The notes: generated by a model not told the origin, from the letters alone. DNA of 64,000 bases from Anaerolineales bacterium UBA6055 (GCA_002428985.1 DIYL01000013.1:186001-250000); one strand, 5' to 3'. Shown: positions 1-9,382, numbered from the stretch's first letter. Program-made: numbers and translations.

Positions 1-756
1 AAAGCCATCTAATTCTAGCGCACTCCCAAGCATCTTAACGGCGCTGTCAAAACTGTCGTCAAGCACCAGTACATCTAATAATCCATCGGATGGATTAACA
101 GTCGGTGCAATACTATGATTAAGCTGCCCGCCAACATGTGCGGAGTTAGCAATCAGAGCAGTTAAACCGCCCTGTTCCACGGTTTTATCATCAATAACAA
201 ATTGATATGTTTCATTTTGAGATTCACGCATTTCTCGTAAGCTCGCCATTACATATGCCCAGTTGCCATATTGCGTCTTGAGTTCACGACTCGCTGTCTC
301 TAGGATTTTTGTCTGTAGCCCCATACTCATGCGCAACATAAAGTAACCGATTTTATCCGGCTCATCATCACAGATGACTTTCCCGACATCCACACTGCGC
401 AATTGATGTTCACTGACAATCAGTTCAACAGACTGTTCCAGTGGCTTCGGAATTCCTAACTCGAACGCCACTGCATTCCCAGTACCACCATGTAGAATTG
501 CTAAGGGTACATCGGAATCAAGTAAACCATTAATGACATCTTTAACTGTTCCATCACCACCATACGACACAACCAAATCTGCACCATCGGAGATGGCTTT
601 TCTAGCTAGCCGTTGACCATCCCCGTCCGCTTTTGTCAAAGACAAGTGCCACTCAATGTCGTGTGGATATAACACCTTATTTATCGTATGTAAAATCGGT
701 TCAGGTTGTCCGGCAGCCGGATTAATCACAAAATGGATATTCTTAAAATCAGACAT
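1..756 (-). CDS. Diacylglycerol kinase family lipid kinase (3' end outside window)
   Basis: The reading frame runs off the left edge; 252 codons are visible from the ATG. It carries the signatures of the diacylglycerol kinase/sphingosine kinase catalytic domain: an early NPAAG motif (residues 12-16), the nucleotide-binding GGDGT (66-70) and GGTGN (90-94). The family phosphorylates lipids such as diacylglycerol with ATP at the inner membrane face, and bacterial members include DgkB and YegS-like enzymes. The visible C-terminal part (SIAPTVNPSDGLLDVLVLD) fits the second, beta-sandwich domain. The actual substrate cannot be read from the sequence. It is divergent from the phosphatase gene that follows. 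Confidence 0.88.
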   Translation of the reverse strand, partial: MSDFKNIHFVINPAAGQPEPILHTINKVLYPHDIEWHLSLTKADGDGQRLARKAISDGADLVVSYGGDGTVKDVINGLLDSDVPLAILHGGTGNAVAFELGIPKPLEQSVELIVSEHQLRSVDVGKVICDDEPDKIGYFMLRMSMGLQTKILETASRELKTQYGNWAYVMASLREMRESQNETYQFVIDDKTVEQGGLTALIANSAHVGGQLNHSIAPTVNPSDGLLDVLVLDDSFDSAVKMLGSALELDGF

Positions 757-977
757 ACAATTCCTTACCTTAGATTCACACTTAAATTGGATGACACGCT
801 TGTATAGTATATCAGTTCAAACACAATTTTATTCAAAAAATAGCCTTTTCTGATCATGTATCAGCACAAAGCATCAACATAACTGATCATCCTCTTGTAT
901 ACGAGCGAAGAATCTATCGTCCAGTTTTCAACATCTTTTGATACTATGAATCAAACAATGAATTGGAAGGGAGTGAA

Positions 978-1625
978 ATGAAACTAATTGTTGTTCGTCA
1001 TGGTCAGAGTTATATGAACGTTGATGATTGGCAAGAGCTCGATACGATGGATACAAGTTTAACGGACTTGGGTAAACAACAAGCTATCGCTCTTCGTGAT
1101 TGGTTGATTAAGCAAAAACCAACCGTCGATGTCTTATATGCTAGTACAATGCGTCGAACAAGAGAGACAGCACAATACGTAGGTGAAGGGATTAATTTAG
1201 AACCGATTTTTGATGACCGCCTACGTGAATTTGGTAATTCACATCATGACGGACGACCTGTCAAAGAGGAAGAATTGCCACGCGCTTATACACACCTTAG
1301 AACAACCGAAGAACCATTTGCTGCGACTGTGACCGATGTCGATAATGCAGAAAGCTGGATGCACTTTCGCATACGCATTGGACGATTCATTCATGAAATG
1401 TACGAAAAACACCCCAATCAAACAATTTATATTGTAGCGCATGCTGGTGTAATTTCTGCGATATTCGATCTAGTTTTCAATGTCGGGGCGTATAAACAAA
1501 GTGGTGTCATGACAGAAAATACTGGATGGACACGCTTCGAATATCATCCAGATGAATCATTTGCCGACTGGATTTTATATGACCACAACCGTGTCGATCA
1601 TCTAGTGCAGACGGGATTATTATAA
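978..1625 (+). CDS. Histidine phosphatase family protein (phosphoglycerate mutase-like)
   Basis: A 215-residue protein starting MKLIVVRHGQS, with the RHG phosphohistidine motif of the histidine phosphatase superfamily at its N-terminus and the second catalytic histidine in VAHAGV near residue 155. Family members hydrolyse phosphate monoesters or act as mutases through a phosphohistidine; the substrate here is unknown. The ATG at 978 was chosen over an in-frame TTG at 963 because GAAGGGAG lies just upstream of the ATG and the RHG motif then sits at the usual distance from the start. It is a single gene, convergent with the exported repeat protein and separated from it by a hairpin terminator. 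Confidence 0.88.
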   Translation: MKLIVVRHGQSYMNVDDWQELDTMDTSLTDLGKQQAIALRDWLIKQKPTVDVLYASTMRRTRETAQYVGEGINLEPIFDDRLREFGNSHHDGRPVKEEELPRAYTHLRTTEEPFAATVTDVDNAESWMHFRIRIGRFIHEMYEKHPNQTIYIVAHAGVISAIFDLVFNVGAYKQSGVMTENTGWTRFEYHPDESFADWILYDHNRVDHLVQTGLL

Positions 1626-1626
1626 C

Positions 1627-1658
1627 AAAAATCGGCTCACTGAGTACAAGCGAGCCGA
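1627..1658 (-). terminator. Rho-independent terminator between convergent genes
   Basis: The inverted repeat TCGGCTC (1632-1638) / GAGCCGA (1652-1658) has a 13-nt loop. On the minus strand it is followed by a run of five T, so it mainly ends the exported repeat protein transcript. It may also stop the phosphatase transcript from the other side. Confidence 0.75.
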
Positions 1659-1687
1659 CTGAGAAACCTAGTTATGAAACAGGGGGA

Positions 1688-3043
1688 TTAGCCACCTAGG
1701 CCAATATCACAACGGGTACGGTTAATATCACATTCTGTCGTAACAACACCGCTCATCAGCGCACTGAAGCCACCTTGTGATACATCCCAAACAACATCGC
1801 TGATATTCGTCATGGTGAATACACCTTCTGTACGGGTGCAGGTCACATTATCAGGCAACGTAGGTTGTTCATCTGCGCTCAAGTAAGCAATTAAACATGA
1901 ACCCGGTGCAAAATCTTCAAGGGAATACAGTAAATTATTGGCACCAAAAGTATTCAGAGACCAATTTTCAGGTAGAATTTGACCTTGGGAACTCGCAAAA
2001 CTGAGATTCGCAACATCGACAGCAACCTCACTGGTATTAACGACAACAAAGATGTCCGTATTCCAAATAGCACGGATAGATTGTGCCTCATCATCATCCA
2101 TAGCAACCATATCGTCAGATGATGCTGATGTCGTTGCAACAGACACAACACAAGTTGTCGCATTGATGTCACAAGTCACAATTGTTGCACCGCCAACTGC
2201 CGCAGAAAATCCACCATGTGACACATCCCAGACCATATCATTGATGTTTGTCATGGTGAAGACGCCTTCAGTTTGTGTACAAATTACGTTTTCCGGTAGT
2301 GCAGGCTGTTCATCTGCGCTCAAATAAGCAATTAAACAAGATCCCGACGCAAGATCATCAAGTGAATACAAAATATTATTTTCACCAGGATTCATAACCC
2401 AATTTTCGGGTAGAATCGCACCTTGAGAGCTAGTAAAGCTAAGATCAGCGACTGTTACCTCGTCATCACTTGTATTGACGATGACAAAAACATCAGTGTT
2501 CCATGCAACAAGAAGATCCGCCTGACTATCATCTTCAGCAACCTCAGTAGCATCGTTTGCGTTACTTGCTGTTGTCGCGATACTAGCACCACACGAATTA
2601 CCTGTAATTTCGCAATCAGCAACAGATGCACCATCTACTACAACGCTGAATCCGCCCTGTGCAACATCCCAAACAATGTCATCAAAGTTTGTCATTGTAA
2701 AAATACCGACAGTCAGTGTGCATTCGACATTTTCTGGCAAAGCAGGTTGTTCATCTGCACTAAGATATGCAAGTAAACATGCACCGGGTTGTAGCTCGGC
2801 GAGTGAGTAAGATAAATTCGAGTCTCCATAAGTATTCATGACCCAGTCGGTTGCCATAACTGCCCCATTGCCACTGACAAAGTCCATGTTTGATGCATTA
2901 ACACTTTCCCCACTTGTGTTAAGTACAATTAGAATATCTTGATTCCAGTTAATGCTTATATTGTCTGCGTCTTGCCCCAAAATCGGTTGATAGACCAGCA
3001 TTAACATGAGAGAAACAAATAGAAGTTTAAAAGTTAATCGCAC
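1688..3043 (-). CDS. Exported protein of three tandem ~140-residue repeats
   Basis: A 451-residue protein with an N-terminal signal peptide (hydrophobic residues 5-22, likely cleaved after ILGQ). The rest is three homologous units starting near residues 24, 172 and 316. Each holds IVLNTS-like and VIVNTS-like strands, a WVMN motif, an almost invariant AYLSADEQPALPENV segment, a Cys followed by GVFTMTN, VWDV, GGFS and a closing Cys pair spaced about six residues apart. The spacing of conserved Cys suggests disulphides outside the cell. I do not recognise a named family; LTD-like or immunoglobulin-like beta folds are possible. The start is GTG at 3043 with AGGAG eight bases upstream. The link after each unit is acidic and low-complexity. 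Confidence 0.8.
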   Translation of the reverse strand: MRLTFKLLFVSLMLMLVYQPILGQDADNISINWNQDILIVLNTSGESVNASNMDFVSGNGAVMATDWVMNTYGDSNLSYSLAELQPGACLLAYLSADEQPALPENVECTLTVGIFTMTNFDDIVWDVAQGGFSVVVDGASVADCEITGNSCGASIATTASNANDATEVAEDDSQADLLVAWNTDVFVIVNTSDDEVTVADLSFTSSQGAILPENWVMNPGENNILYSLDDLASGSCLIAYLSADEQPALPENVICTQTEGVFTMTNINDMVWDVSHGGFSAAVGGATIVTCDINATTCVVSVATTSASSDDMVAMDDDEAQSIRAIWNTDIFVVVNTSEVAVDVANLSFASSQGQILPENWSLNTFGANNLLYSLEDFAPGSCLIAYLSADEQPTLPDNVTCTRTEGVFTMTNISDVVWDVSQGGFSALMSGVVTTECDINRTRCDIGLGG

Positions 3044-3336
3044 TGTATATACTCCTGATTAATTTGAGTAAATTGATGAATGTAAGCATGTTCACTAAAT
3101 TATAAATCAGGACAATTGTTACAAAAGATATAACTCTGATATGTGATGTGGTTCTTTAGTCCTAGACAATCGAATGACCCATCATCGATCCAAAAGGCAA
3201 ACATTACAATATAACGAACGTCAATACAATTTTCTGACATAATAGTGTGTAATAATGTATGACCTTTATTATTGCGGTGCAACATTTATGTTATATTGAC
3301 CTCAAATGAAAGATAAATTGTAATTAAGGTATCAAT

Positions 3337-3768
3337 ATGGATAACAACTCGAAACGCACTGCACCCTTAAATCAGCCTCTAAAACGATTCAGAAATCCGT
3401 CAAACCGAGTTAAATCGTCTAGTTCAGCGACTAAAACAGTTCAGCTTTTCTTCCCCAATGGGCAGATTATTCCAATTCCAACTACAGCCACAGTTACTTT
3501 AGGGCGCGGAGCAGCTACATTGAATAGAGGTTACAAAATTGATCTTGATGATATTCCAGGGGCAACTGATGGCGTTTCTCGTCAACATGCGATTTTGACA
3601 ATGATCGATGGTATTCTACATATCAAAGACTATAACAGTACCAACGGAACATATATTGATAAAACCGAACTTTACCCAATGCGTAATTATGTGCTTGAAG
3701 ATGGCGACATAGTGACATTAGGCAAAGTCCAAATTAAAGTCAGATTTTTTGTATCCGATAATGTCTAA
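3337..3768 (+). CDS. FHA domain protein
   Basis: A 143-residue protein with a basic, Ser/Asn-rich N-terminus (1-45) and a forkhead-associated domain at about 48-138. The core motifs VTLGRG, SRQHAIL and NSTNGTYID are all present, including the Ser-Arg-x-His and Asn-Gly residues that contact phosphothreonine. FHA domains read Thr phosphorylation by Ser/Thr kinases; no kinase lies nearby, so the partner is unknown. There is no signal peptide, so it is cytoplasmic. The ATG follows a weak AAGG site. The preceding 290 bases hold no convincing gene. Confidence 0.85.
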   Translation: MDNNSKRTAPLNQPLKRFRNPSNRVKSSSSATKTVQLFFPNGQIIPIPTTATVTLGRGAATLNRGYKIDLDDIPGATDGVSRQHAILTMIDGILHIKDYNSTNGTYIDKTELYPMRNYVLEDGDIVTLGKVQIKVRFFVSDNV

Positions 3769-3805
3769 ATGTGATATTCGATTATAGGCGAGACAACAAT
3801 GTGAG

Positions 3806-4264
3806 CTATGATGGTTGCAAGTCTTTTTCACAGTGTTCAGCAATAAGCTGTAATTCTTTACGATAGATATTCCGTGTGATGCGTGGTGTAGTTAGCTTTT
3901 CAATAAAACCGACAACACCGTCTGCAAATTGCATAGTCGTACGAATTGTCAGCAAGCATCCTGAGTCGACTTCGTCACAAATAAAGTGAGTTTCTATTCC
4001 AGCATCATGGTCAAATTCAGCGAGTACACGCCCCGCTTCAATTTCAACCACTTCCATATGCAGGGTACGCTTTACACCAAAGACTTCCATAACGACTTCA
4101 ATAATTGTACCCCCGCCTGTACCGCCTTGCAGAATCTTTAAATCTGAAAAATATGGTTTGGGTAAAATCAGTGGATGTCCATATTCGTAATCTGCCAATA
4201 GATCGTAAACGGCTTTCGGGCTAGTATGTATCAATTGGCTTTCTTCAAATGTAACATTAGGCAT
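3806..4264 (-). CDS. SRPBCC family protein
   Basis: A 152-residue protein with the START/Bet v1-like layout: an N-terminal strand ending in SPKAVYDLLADYEYGHP, a run of strands (GGGTIIEVVMEVFG, RTLHMEVVEIEAG), a CLLTIRTTMQF strand and a long C-terminal helix. Such proteins bind hydrophobic ligands or assist polyketide-like reactions; nothing here identifies a ligand. A good ribosome site (AGAGAGG) precedes the ATG. It is divergent from the TetR regulator, whose start lies 84 bases away, so the regulator may control it. That link is inference from position only. Confidence 0.75.
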   Translation of the reverse strand: MPNVTFEESQLIHTSPKAVYDLLADYEYGHPLILPKPYFSDLKILQGGTGGGTIIEVVMEVFGVKRTLHMEVVEIEAGRVLAEFDHDAGIETHFICDEVDSGCLLTIRTTMQFADGVVGFIEKLTTPRITRNIYRKELQLIAEHCEKDLQPS

Positions 4265-4348
4265 AGTAAACCTCTCTAGTTATTCATTGGATTATGAAGA
4301 TAATAAGAAATTAGATTTTTAACCGTCAAGTTGTCCACTTATAAACAA

Positions 4349-4933
4349 ATGTCTACTATTAATCGTTTCGAAACTAACAAACAACGTATCCGCTATCGTT
4401 TTTTTGAAGTTGCCATCCAACTGATTATGGAGAAGGGTTACGATGCAGTAACTGTCACTGAGATTTGTCGTATAGCGGATTATGGTCGGAGTACATTTTA
4501 TTTGCACTTCGCTGATAAAGAGGATCTCTTTTGGGGAATTCTCAAACATAATTTAGCGATAATGGATGCAAAAGTACTCGAAGCCACACAAGACCTAGAG
4601 TCACCAAAGCGGGAATGGGTTGCATGGTATATGATTTTTGAATCTATACCGTTTCAACGTGAATTTTATAGAAAATTGAATAGTGATTTAGCCTACCGAT
4701 TACGGATATGGCAAAAAAACCAACTCATCGCCACATTTGAGAATCAATTGCGTATAGGTATTTATTCTTTGATGATTGATGTGCCACCAAATATTGGAGC
4801 AAGATTTATTACAGGCGCACTCCTAGAAATATTAGAATATTGGCTAGAACATCCTGAAATTGGCGATACATACGCGATGGCAACCTATTTCTACCAGTTA
4901 GTTTTTCGGGTTCCACCACCGAACGATCTTTAA
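4349..4933 (+). CDS. TetR/AcrR family transcriptional regulator
   Basis: A 194-residue regulator. Residues about 8-55 form the TetR helix-turn-helix: RIRYRFFEVAIQLIMEKGYDAVTVTEIC, then the recognition part STFYLHFADKEDL, both typical of the family. The C-terminal ligand domain is not conserved enough to name an effector. The ATG at 4349 was preferred to an upstream in-frame TTG (4331), although neither has a strong ribosome site. Divergence from the SRPBCC gene suggests that gene as a target. The SIMPL gene that follows has its own ribosome site. Confidence 0.85.
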   Translation: MSTINRFETNKQRIRYRFFEVAIQLIMEKGYDAVTVTEICRIADYGRSTFYLHFADKEDLFWGILKHNLAIMDAKVLEATQDLESPKREWVAWYMIFESIPFQREFYRKLNSDLAYRLRIWQKNQLIATFENQLRIGIYSLMIDVPPNIGARFITGALLEILEYWLEHPEIGDTYAMATYFYQLVFRVPPPNDL

Positions 4934-5043
4934 AATCCTAACAAATGAATCGACAATTTTGGAACAAATTCTGCTTGACTTTCGTCTTAAGAGTACAGCA
5001 TCATGTGATGCGTTTATCAAAACACAGACAAGGAGATCTTACC

Positions 5044-5763
5044 TTGAAAAAATTAACAATCATTCTCGCACTTCTGGTTATTGTATTGAGTATGATAGCT
5101 TTGCCAACATTAGCACAAGCTCCTACTCAAACCGATACGATTACTGTTACAGGGTTTGGAAGTGCATCCGGCGCACCAGACATTGCCAATTTAGAAGTCG
5201 GCGTCGAGTCAATTGAAAGTGATCCATCGACAGCTTACAGCAATACCAATGCACTCATTGATGATGTCATAAACGCGTTGACGGACGTTGGTGTAGAAGT
5301 CCAAGATATTCGCACTGTCGGTCTGAATGTCTATCAAGATCGCTACGGTGGTCCAGCATTTAGTGGTGAGGGACAACCTGAGCCTGTTTACTTTGTATCA
5401 AATAATGTCCGTGTGACGGTACGCGATATTGACAATGTGCCAGCAGTATTAGATGCAACCATCAATGCTGGTGCAACCAATGTTTATGGTCTTAACTTTG
5501 CGATTCAAGATGAAGCAACACTCGCATCATCAGCGAGAGCAAATGCCCTTGAGGATGCACGTGCAAAAGCTATGGAACTCGCTGAACTGGCTGGTGTTGA
5601 GTTAGGCGACATTGTCAGTATCTATGAATTACAAGGTGGCTTTGATCCCTATAATCAGTTTGCATTAGATGGTTTTGGCGGTCGCGGTGGTGGTGCAGTT
5701 ATTGAACCGGGGCAACTTTCGGTGAATGTACAACTTCAGATCACCTTCCAGATTAACCGCTAA
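5044..5763 (+). CDS. Exported SIMPL domain (DUF541) protein
   Basis: A 239-residue protein starting with TTG and a clear signal peptide (LKKLTIILALLVIVLSMIA, cleavage likely after TLAQA). The mature part is a SIMPL/DUF541 domain, beginning with TITVTGFGSASG and containing the usual NALIDDVINAL helix and a long region rich in RANALEDARAKAMELAELA. Family members are exported proteins of uncertain role, some linked to oxidative stress. The TTG at 5044 is preceded by AGGAG at eight bases, much better than the upstream ATG codons at 4945 and 5008, which would bury the signal peptide. Confidence 0.82.
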   Translation: MKKLTIILALLVIVLSMIALPTLAQAPTQTDTITVTGFGSASGAPDIANLEVGVESIESDPSTAYSNTNALIDDVINALTDVGVEVQDIRTVGLNVYQDRYGGPAFSGEGQPEPVYFVSNNVRVTVRDIDNVPAVLDATINAGATNVYGLNFAIQDEATLASSARANALEDARAKAMELAELAGVELGDIVSIYELQGGFDPYNQFALDGFGGRGGGAVIEPGQLSVNVQLQITFQINR

Positions 5764-5779
5764 TCCTAATCTGATATAT

Positions 5780-5808
5780 GAGGTGCTCCACTCATTGTGG
5801 GGCATCTT
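5780..5808 (+). terminator. Hairpin after the SIMPL gene
   Basis: A 12-bp stem with three G-T pairs and a 5-nt loop (GAGGTGCTCCAC ... GTGGGGCATCTT) lies 16 bases after the stop codon. There is no T-run, so it is an imperfect terminator or a transcript-end stabiliser. Confidence 0.45.
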
Positions 5809-5893
5809 CACAAACTGAATCCCTACTGAAAATGCGTGATTTGGGTTGTGTGCTATATTTGAAATATAGCGTAAGTAAATAGAAGGACAGCAA

Positions 5894-7459
5894 ATGGAAC
5901 GGGGTTGGTATTTGCGACTAAGTGTCGTATTTATATTAGTAATTGCATCATGTACAACAACACAACAAGAGATTACGATGCCGACGCTTGCAATTCTACC
6001 GTCCGCAACGATTACCAACACCCCCTTACCAAGCGATACACCTACCGCAACGTCAACACCAACAGAGACCCCACTACCGACTTTGACATTCACACCAACA
6101 TCAACCGCTACAGAAACGCCAACAACCACAGCGACAGCAACCGTCACACTAACGCCAAGCCCAACCAATACACAAACGCCATCTGTTACACCAACACCGT
6201 TAAGCGATGCCTATGTTTCAAATCCGGCTGGGGTGAATTTACGTCGCGGGCCGAGCACCAATTTCAACCCACCGATTTTGACACTCGACCAAGATGACCT
6301 GATTAATATTTTAGCGATGTCGACTGATACACAGTGGTATAAAGTGCAAACACTTTCCGGTCAGATTGGATGGGTATTTGGTGATTTGATCGACTTCTAT
6401 CGTGATTTACCACCAGATTTACCAGTCGAATTTATTCCAACACCAACGATTACACCGGAAGTACCCGACACAATCATTGACAATAGTGGAGGTGGAAGCA
6501 CTGGCAGTAGTGCAGTAGTCAATGCGGCGCAGACGACTGGATTTGAACTGGGTGGACAGGCGATTTCGTTCTCGTATCCACAACAGATGCGTGATGCTGG
6601 GATGAAATGGGTTAAGCGACAAATTCGTTGGAATGGCAGTGATCCGGCAAGTAATTTCCAATTTATTATTGATAGTAGCAAGGGCAATGGCTTTAAGGTG
6701 TTGTTGAGTGTCGTTGGGGATCAAAATCAACTGGCGGCGAACCCGACGCAATATTATCAGAATTATGCTAATTTTGTTGGTGGGTTGGCAGCCGGCGGTG
6801 CAGATGCTATTGAAGTCTGGAATGAGATGAACATTGCAAGAGAATGGCCATCTGGATTTATTAGTGGCGCGAATTATACGCAGATGTTGCAGACAGCCTA
6901 TCCAGTCATTAAATCGCGGAATGCAGGTACATTAGTAATCAGTGGTGCGCCTGCGCCAACGGGTGGTTTTGGTGGTTGTACGACCGCAGGTGGGGATGAT
7001 GACTGTTTCATTCGTGATATGGCAGCAGCCGGAGCCGCTAATTATATGGATTGTGTCGGCATCCATTATAACAGTGGGAGCACTCCCCCATCAGCAACTA
7101 GTGGTGCAAACGTCGGTAGCCCCGAACACTATTCGTGGTACTATCAATCGATTGTGAATTTGTATATCAGCGTATTCCCCGGCAAACCATTGTGCTTCAC
7201 CGAGTTAGGTTATCTGACAGGCGAAGGTATCGGCGCATTACCTGCAAGTTATGCATGGGCGGCAAACAATACGCTTGCAGATCAATCCAATTGGTTAGCC
7301 GAAGCGGTACGTTTAGCTCGACAAGGCGGCATCCGCTTGATGATCGTCTGGAATGTGGATGCAACTAGCTTTGGTGTTGATCCACAGATGGGCTATGCAA
7401 TTGTGCGTCCCGGCGGTGTCTGCCCGGCATGTAGTGCCTTACGCAATGCACTGAATTAA
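5894..7459 (+). CDS. Lipoprotein with SH3b domain and GH39/GH5-like (beta/alpha)8 domain
   Basis: A 521-residue surface protein. Residues 1-20 are a lipoprotein signal ending in IASC. Residues 25-95 are a Thr/Pro-rich linker. Residues about 98-165 are a bacterial SH3 domain (VNLRRGPSTNF ... WVFGDLI). Residues about 210-521 look like a clan GH-A barrel: VWNEMN near residue 308 would carry the acid/base Glu and CFTELGY near 435 the nucleophile, the pattern of GH39/GH5-type enzymes. The predicted role is hydrolysis of a cell-surface or environmental glycan while tethered to the membrane. The substrate is not inferable and the barrel could be non-catalytic. An AAGGACAGCAA site precedes the ATG. 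Confidence 0.78.
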   Translation: MERGWYLRLSVVFILVIASCTTTQQEITMPTLAILPSATITNTPLPSDTPTATSTPTETPLPTLTFTPTSTATETPTTTATATVTLTPSPTNTQTPSVTPTPLSDAYVSNPAGVNLRRGPSTNFNPPILTLDQDDLINILAMSTDTQWYKVQTLSGQIGWVFGDLIDFYRDLPPDLPVEFIPTPTITPEVPDTIIDNSGGGSTGSSAVVNAAQTTGFELGGQAISFSYPQQMRDAGMKWVKRQIRWNGSDPASNFQFIIDSSKGNGFKVLLSVVGDQNQLAANPTQYYQNYANFVGGLAAGGADAIEVWNEMNIAREWPSGFISGANYTQMLQTAYPVIKSRNAGTLVISGAPAPTGGFGGCTTAGGDDDCFIRDMAAAGAANYMDCVGIHYNSGSTPPSATSGANVGSPEHYSWYYQSIVNLYISVFPGKPLCFTELGYLTGEGIGALPASYAWAANNTLADQSNWLAEAVRLARQGGIRLMIVWNVDATSFGVDPQMGYAIVRPGGVCPACSALRNALN

Positions 7460-7592
7460 CCCTGAATAACTATGGCAAAATAGCGCATTTTGTGAGTCAG
7501 ATTTGCGATGTAGTGCAAACCTGTATCGCAAACTCTGCAACACCAAGAAAGTGAAAGCTAAAGTATTTGTGATCGATATCTGATTGCTTTGA

Positions 7593-8423
7593 TTAGCTCT
7601 TAAACCCTGTAAATGTTATTTTATATCCAAGTTCTTGACGCTTTTTATTGATTTGTGCAAGCGTAGAATCAAATTCAGGATGTTTAGGGTCTGTGAACCG
7701 TTCTAATTTATCTGGGGACTTCCATAGCGTTCCATCTGGTAAAGTTGTATGCCGCCAGCTCGTATAAACATCAAATTCTGCAAGATGCAAATATGCTCCG
7801 AGTAAATTACATCTACTCAGATTTGTTCCCAATAACTTAGTCTGACTTAAATCTGCTCCTTGAAGATCAGCCCCTTCCCAATTCCCATGCTCCATATTCG
7901 AGCCTACGAGAAAGACGTTTCTGAGCTTGGCACGATAAAATCTTGCACCCTTAAGATTAGAACTGGATATATGAGCATTGTTTAAGTTTGCCGAATCGAA
8001 TGATGAATCTTCAAGATTTTTTAGATTTAACTTAATGCCCTCCAATATTTTTAACCTAATCATATGTTGAATTATGGGTTGTCTTTCTTCTGGTGTATGT
8101 GTTTGTTCTAATTCGGAAATTGCTTGTAATTGATCTCGTTTACGTTGTTCTTCTACAAAATATATATCTCTTTCAGACTGTTCTTTCTTTCGTCGAGCTT
8201 CATTGATACGATCAAGAATAAACACCGTTGCAATAACACTGATAATCTCAGTGTAGAGATTGACTGTATAACCATCATCTTCACCTGTTACATGATCTGT
8301 AAATAGTTGTGCGCCAATAAATATACCAATCAATAAGACAACAATTCCAAGTGTTAGTGAGTATGTTAGCGGATATTCTTGTAAGACGCGTTTTTGGTTC
8401 GCGAAGATGTCTTGTGTCGTCAT
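7593..8423 (-). CDS. Membrane-anchored pentapeptide repeat protein
   Basis: A 276-residue protein with two hydrophobic segments (about 20-40 and 55-72), a charged helical, coiled-coil-like stretch (about 75-110), then pentapeptide repeats at about 128-220 (SSNLKGARFYRAKL, GADLQGADLSQTKLLGTNLSRCNL). These form a right-handed beta-helix used for protein contacts; no enzymatic function is implied. The ATG at 8423 has AGGAGA seven to eight bases upstream, so the 18-codon extension from 8477 is rejected. It is divergent from the YqfO-like gene. The 130 bases downstream, up to the glycosidase stop, hold only a small AT hairpin. Confidence 0.75.
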   Translation of the reverse strand: MTTQDIFANQKRVLQEYPLTYSLTLGIVVLLIGIFIGAQLFTDHVTGEDDGYTVNLYTEIISVIATVFILDRINEARRKKEQSERDIYFVEEQRKRDQLQAISELEQTHTPEERQPIIQHMIRLKILEGIKLNLKNLEDSSFDSANLNNAHISSSNLKGARFYRAKLRNVFLVGSNMEHGNWEGADLQGADLSQTKLLGTNLSRCNLLGAYLHLAEFDVYTSWRHTTLPDGTLWKSPDKLERFTDPKHPEFDSTLAQINKKRQELGYKITFTGFKS

Positions 8424-8562
8424 GTGGGGTTCTCCTGTAGTTGAACTGAGATAAGCATAGCATCTAACAGCATACAATTACCCCCAGCAATTAGGGGTAT
8501 TGGGGCTGTTGAGGTGTACAAAGTCTCAGTATGCTCGCTTAAACAAAATAGGAGGAATGATC

Positions 8563-8892
8563 ATGCCAGAACGAGTAATGATTATAACAGGTGTACCATC
8601 TGATCATGTGGATGCAGTGCTTGATGCAATTACCAATGCAGGGGGTGGGATTGTCGGTGATTATACGCATTGCGCATTTACACATTTGGGCTATGGGCAA
8701 TTCAAGCCAGCGGGTTCAGCTGACCCACATGTAGGTCAAGTCGGACAAGTCAACCGCGTCGCAGAAGTGCGGATTGAGACGTTCTGTGAGCGATCAGTCG
8801 CGAAACAGGTTGTCCAAGCGATCAAAGAGGCACATCCTTATGAGGAAATTGTTGTTTATGTCCTGCCCTTGTTAAGCGAAGACGACTTATAA
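8563..8892 (+). CDS. YqfO/NIF3-type small domain protein
   Basis: A 109-residue protein matching the CutA-like domain that is inserted in NIF3/YqfO proteins and also occurs alone. It has an N-terminal strand ITGVPSDHVDAVLDAI, GAGGGIVGDYTHCAF-like turns, a FKPAGSADPHVG segment and the terminal HPYEEIVVYVLPL motif that is the family hallmark. The function is unknown; metal or nucleotide binding has been proposed for the family. The start at 8563 has GGAGG seven bases upstream; a closer ATG at 8557 is too near the site. The palindromic TACCCC/GGGGTA around 8476-8499 in the divergent intergenic region could be an operator. Confidence 0.78.
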   Translation: MPERVMIITGVPSDHVDAVLDAITNAGGGIVGDYTHCAFTHLGYGQFKPAGSADPHVGQVGQVNRVAEVRIETFCERSVAKQVVQAIKEAHPYEEIVVYVLPLLSEDDL

Positions 8893-8950
8893 CCCTCTCA
8901 CGATTGTCTGGTATACATTTAAGATAATGTAGCTTAGGGAGAATCATCTG

Positions 8951-9346
8951 ATGTCAGTTAACGATAATCATAATGCAAATTCTTATTATCTTTCTGGTGA
9001 AAAACACTATTTTGAAAAACAGTATGATAAGGCAATTAAAGCATTAACCAAAGCTATAGCACTTGATTCACGTTTGTATCATGCATATGATCGGCGTGGA
9101 AGTGCCTACAAAAGTTTAGAGCAATATGACTTTGCATTAGCAGATTACAATCGAGCACTAGAGATTAACCCAACATTTGATAATGCCCTACGTAACCGAG
9201 GGCATGTATTTCGCCATCTGAATATGTTTTATTCAGCAATTGCAGATTTTGAAGCATCAAAGCGATATTGTAAAAGTAAACAAGAACATGAAAGGCTGGA
9301 TCTATTTATTGATGGTGTTCGCAAAAAATTGGAAGAAAACAATTAG
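8951..9346 (+). CDS. TPR repeat protein
   Basis: A 131-residue protein with about three tetratricopeptide repeats (residues 12-110): YYLSGEKHYFEKQYDKAIKALTKAIALD, then HAYDRRGSAYKSLEQYDFALADYNRALEINP, then a third degenerate unit. TPRs form helical scaffolds for protein binding. There is no signal peptide or membrane segment, and no partner can be named. GGGAGAATC precedes the ATG. It may be transcribed with the following PPOX gene, 36 bases downstream, but that gene has its own strong ribosome site. Confidence 0.82.
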   Translation: MSVNDNHNANSYYLSGEKHYFEKQYDKAIKALTKAIALDSRLYHAYDRRGSAYKSLEQYDFALADYNRALEINPTFDNALRNRGHVFRHLNMFYSAIADFEASKRYCKSKQEHERLDLFIDGVRKKLEENN

Positions 9347-9382
9347 CCTATTTTTATCGCAATCAACCAAGGAGGAAACACT

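Noticed and set aside
3100..3285. 61-codon minus-strand ORF in the gap before the FHA gene
   Set aside because: No ribosome site, unusual composition, and it overlaps the likely promoter regions of both neighbours.
5665..6168. 167-codon minus-strand ORF rich in Val and Gly
   Set aside because: Shadow of the Thr/Pro linker of the SH3b-glycosidase lipoprotein and of the end of the SIMPL gene.
6040..6200. Short ACA/CCA-rich repeats suggestive of a tandem array
   Set aside because: They encode the Thr/Pro linker of the lipoprotein in frame; low complexity is explained by the protein.
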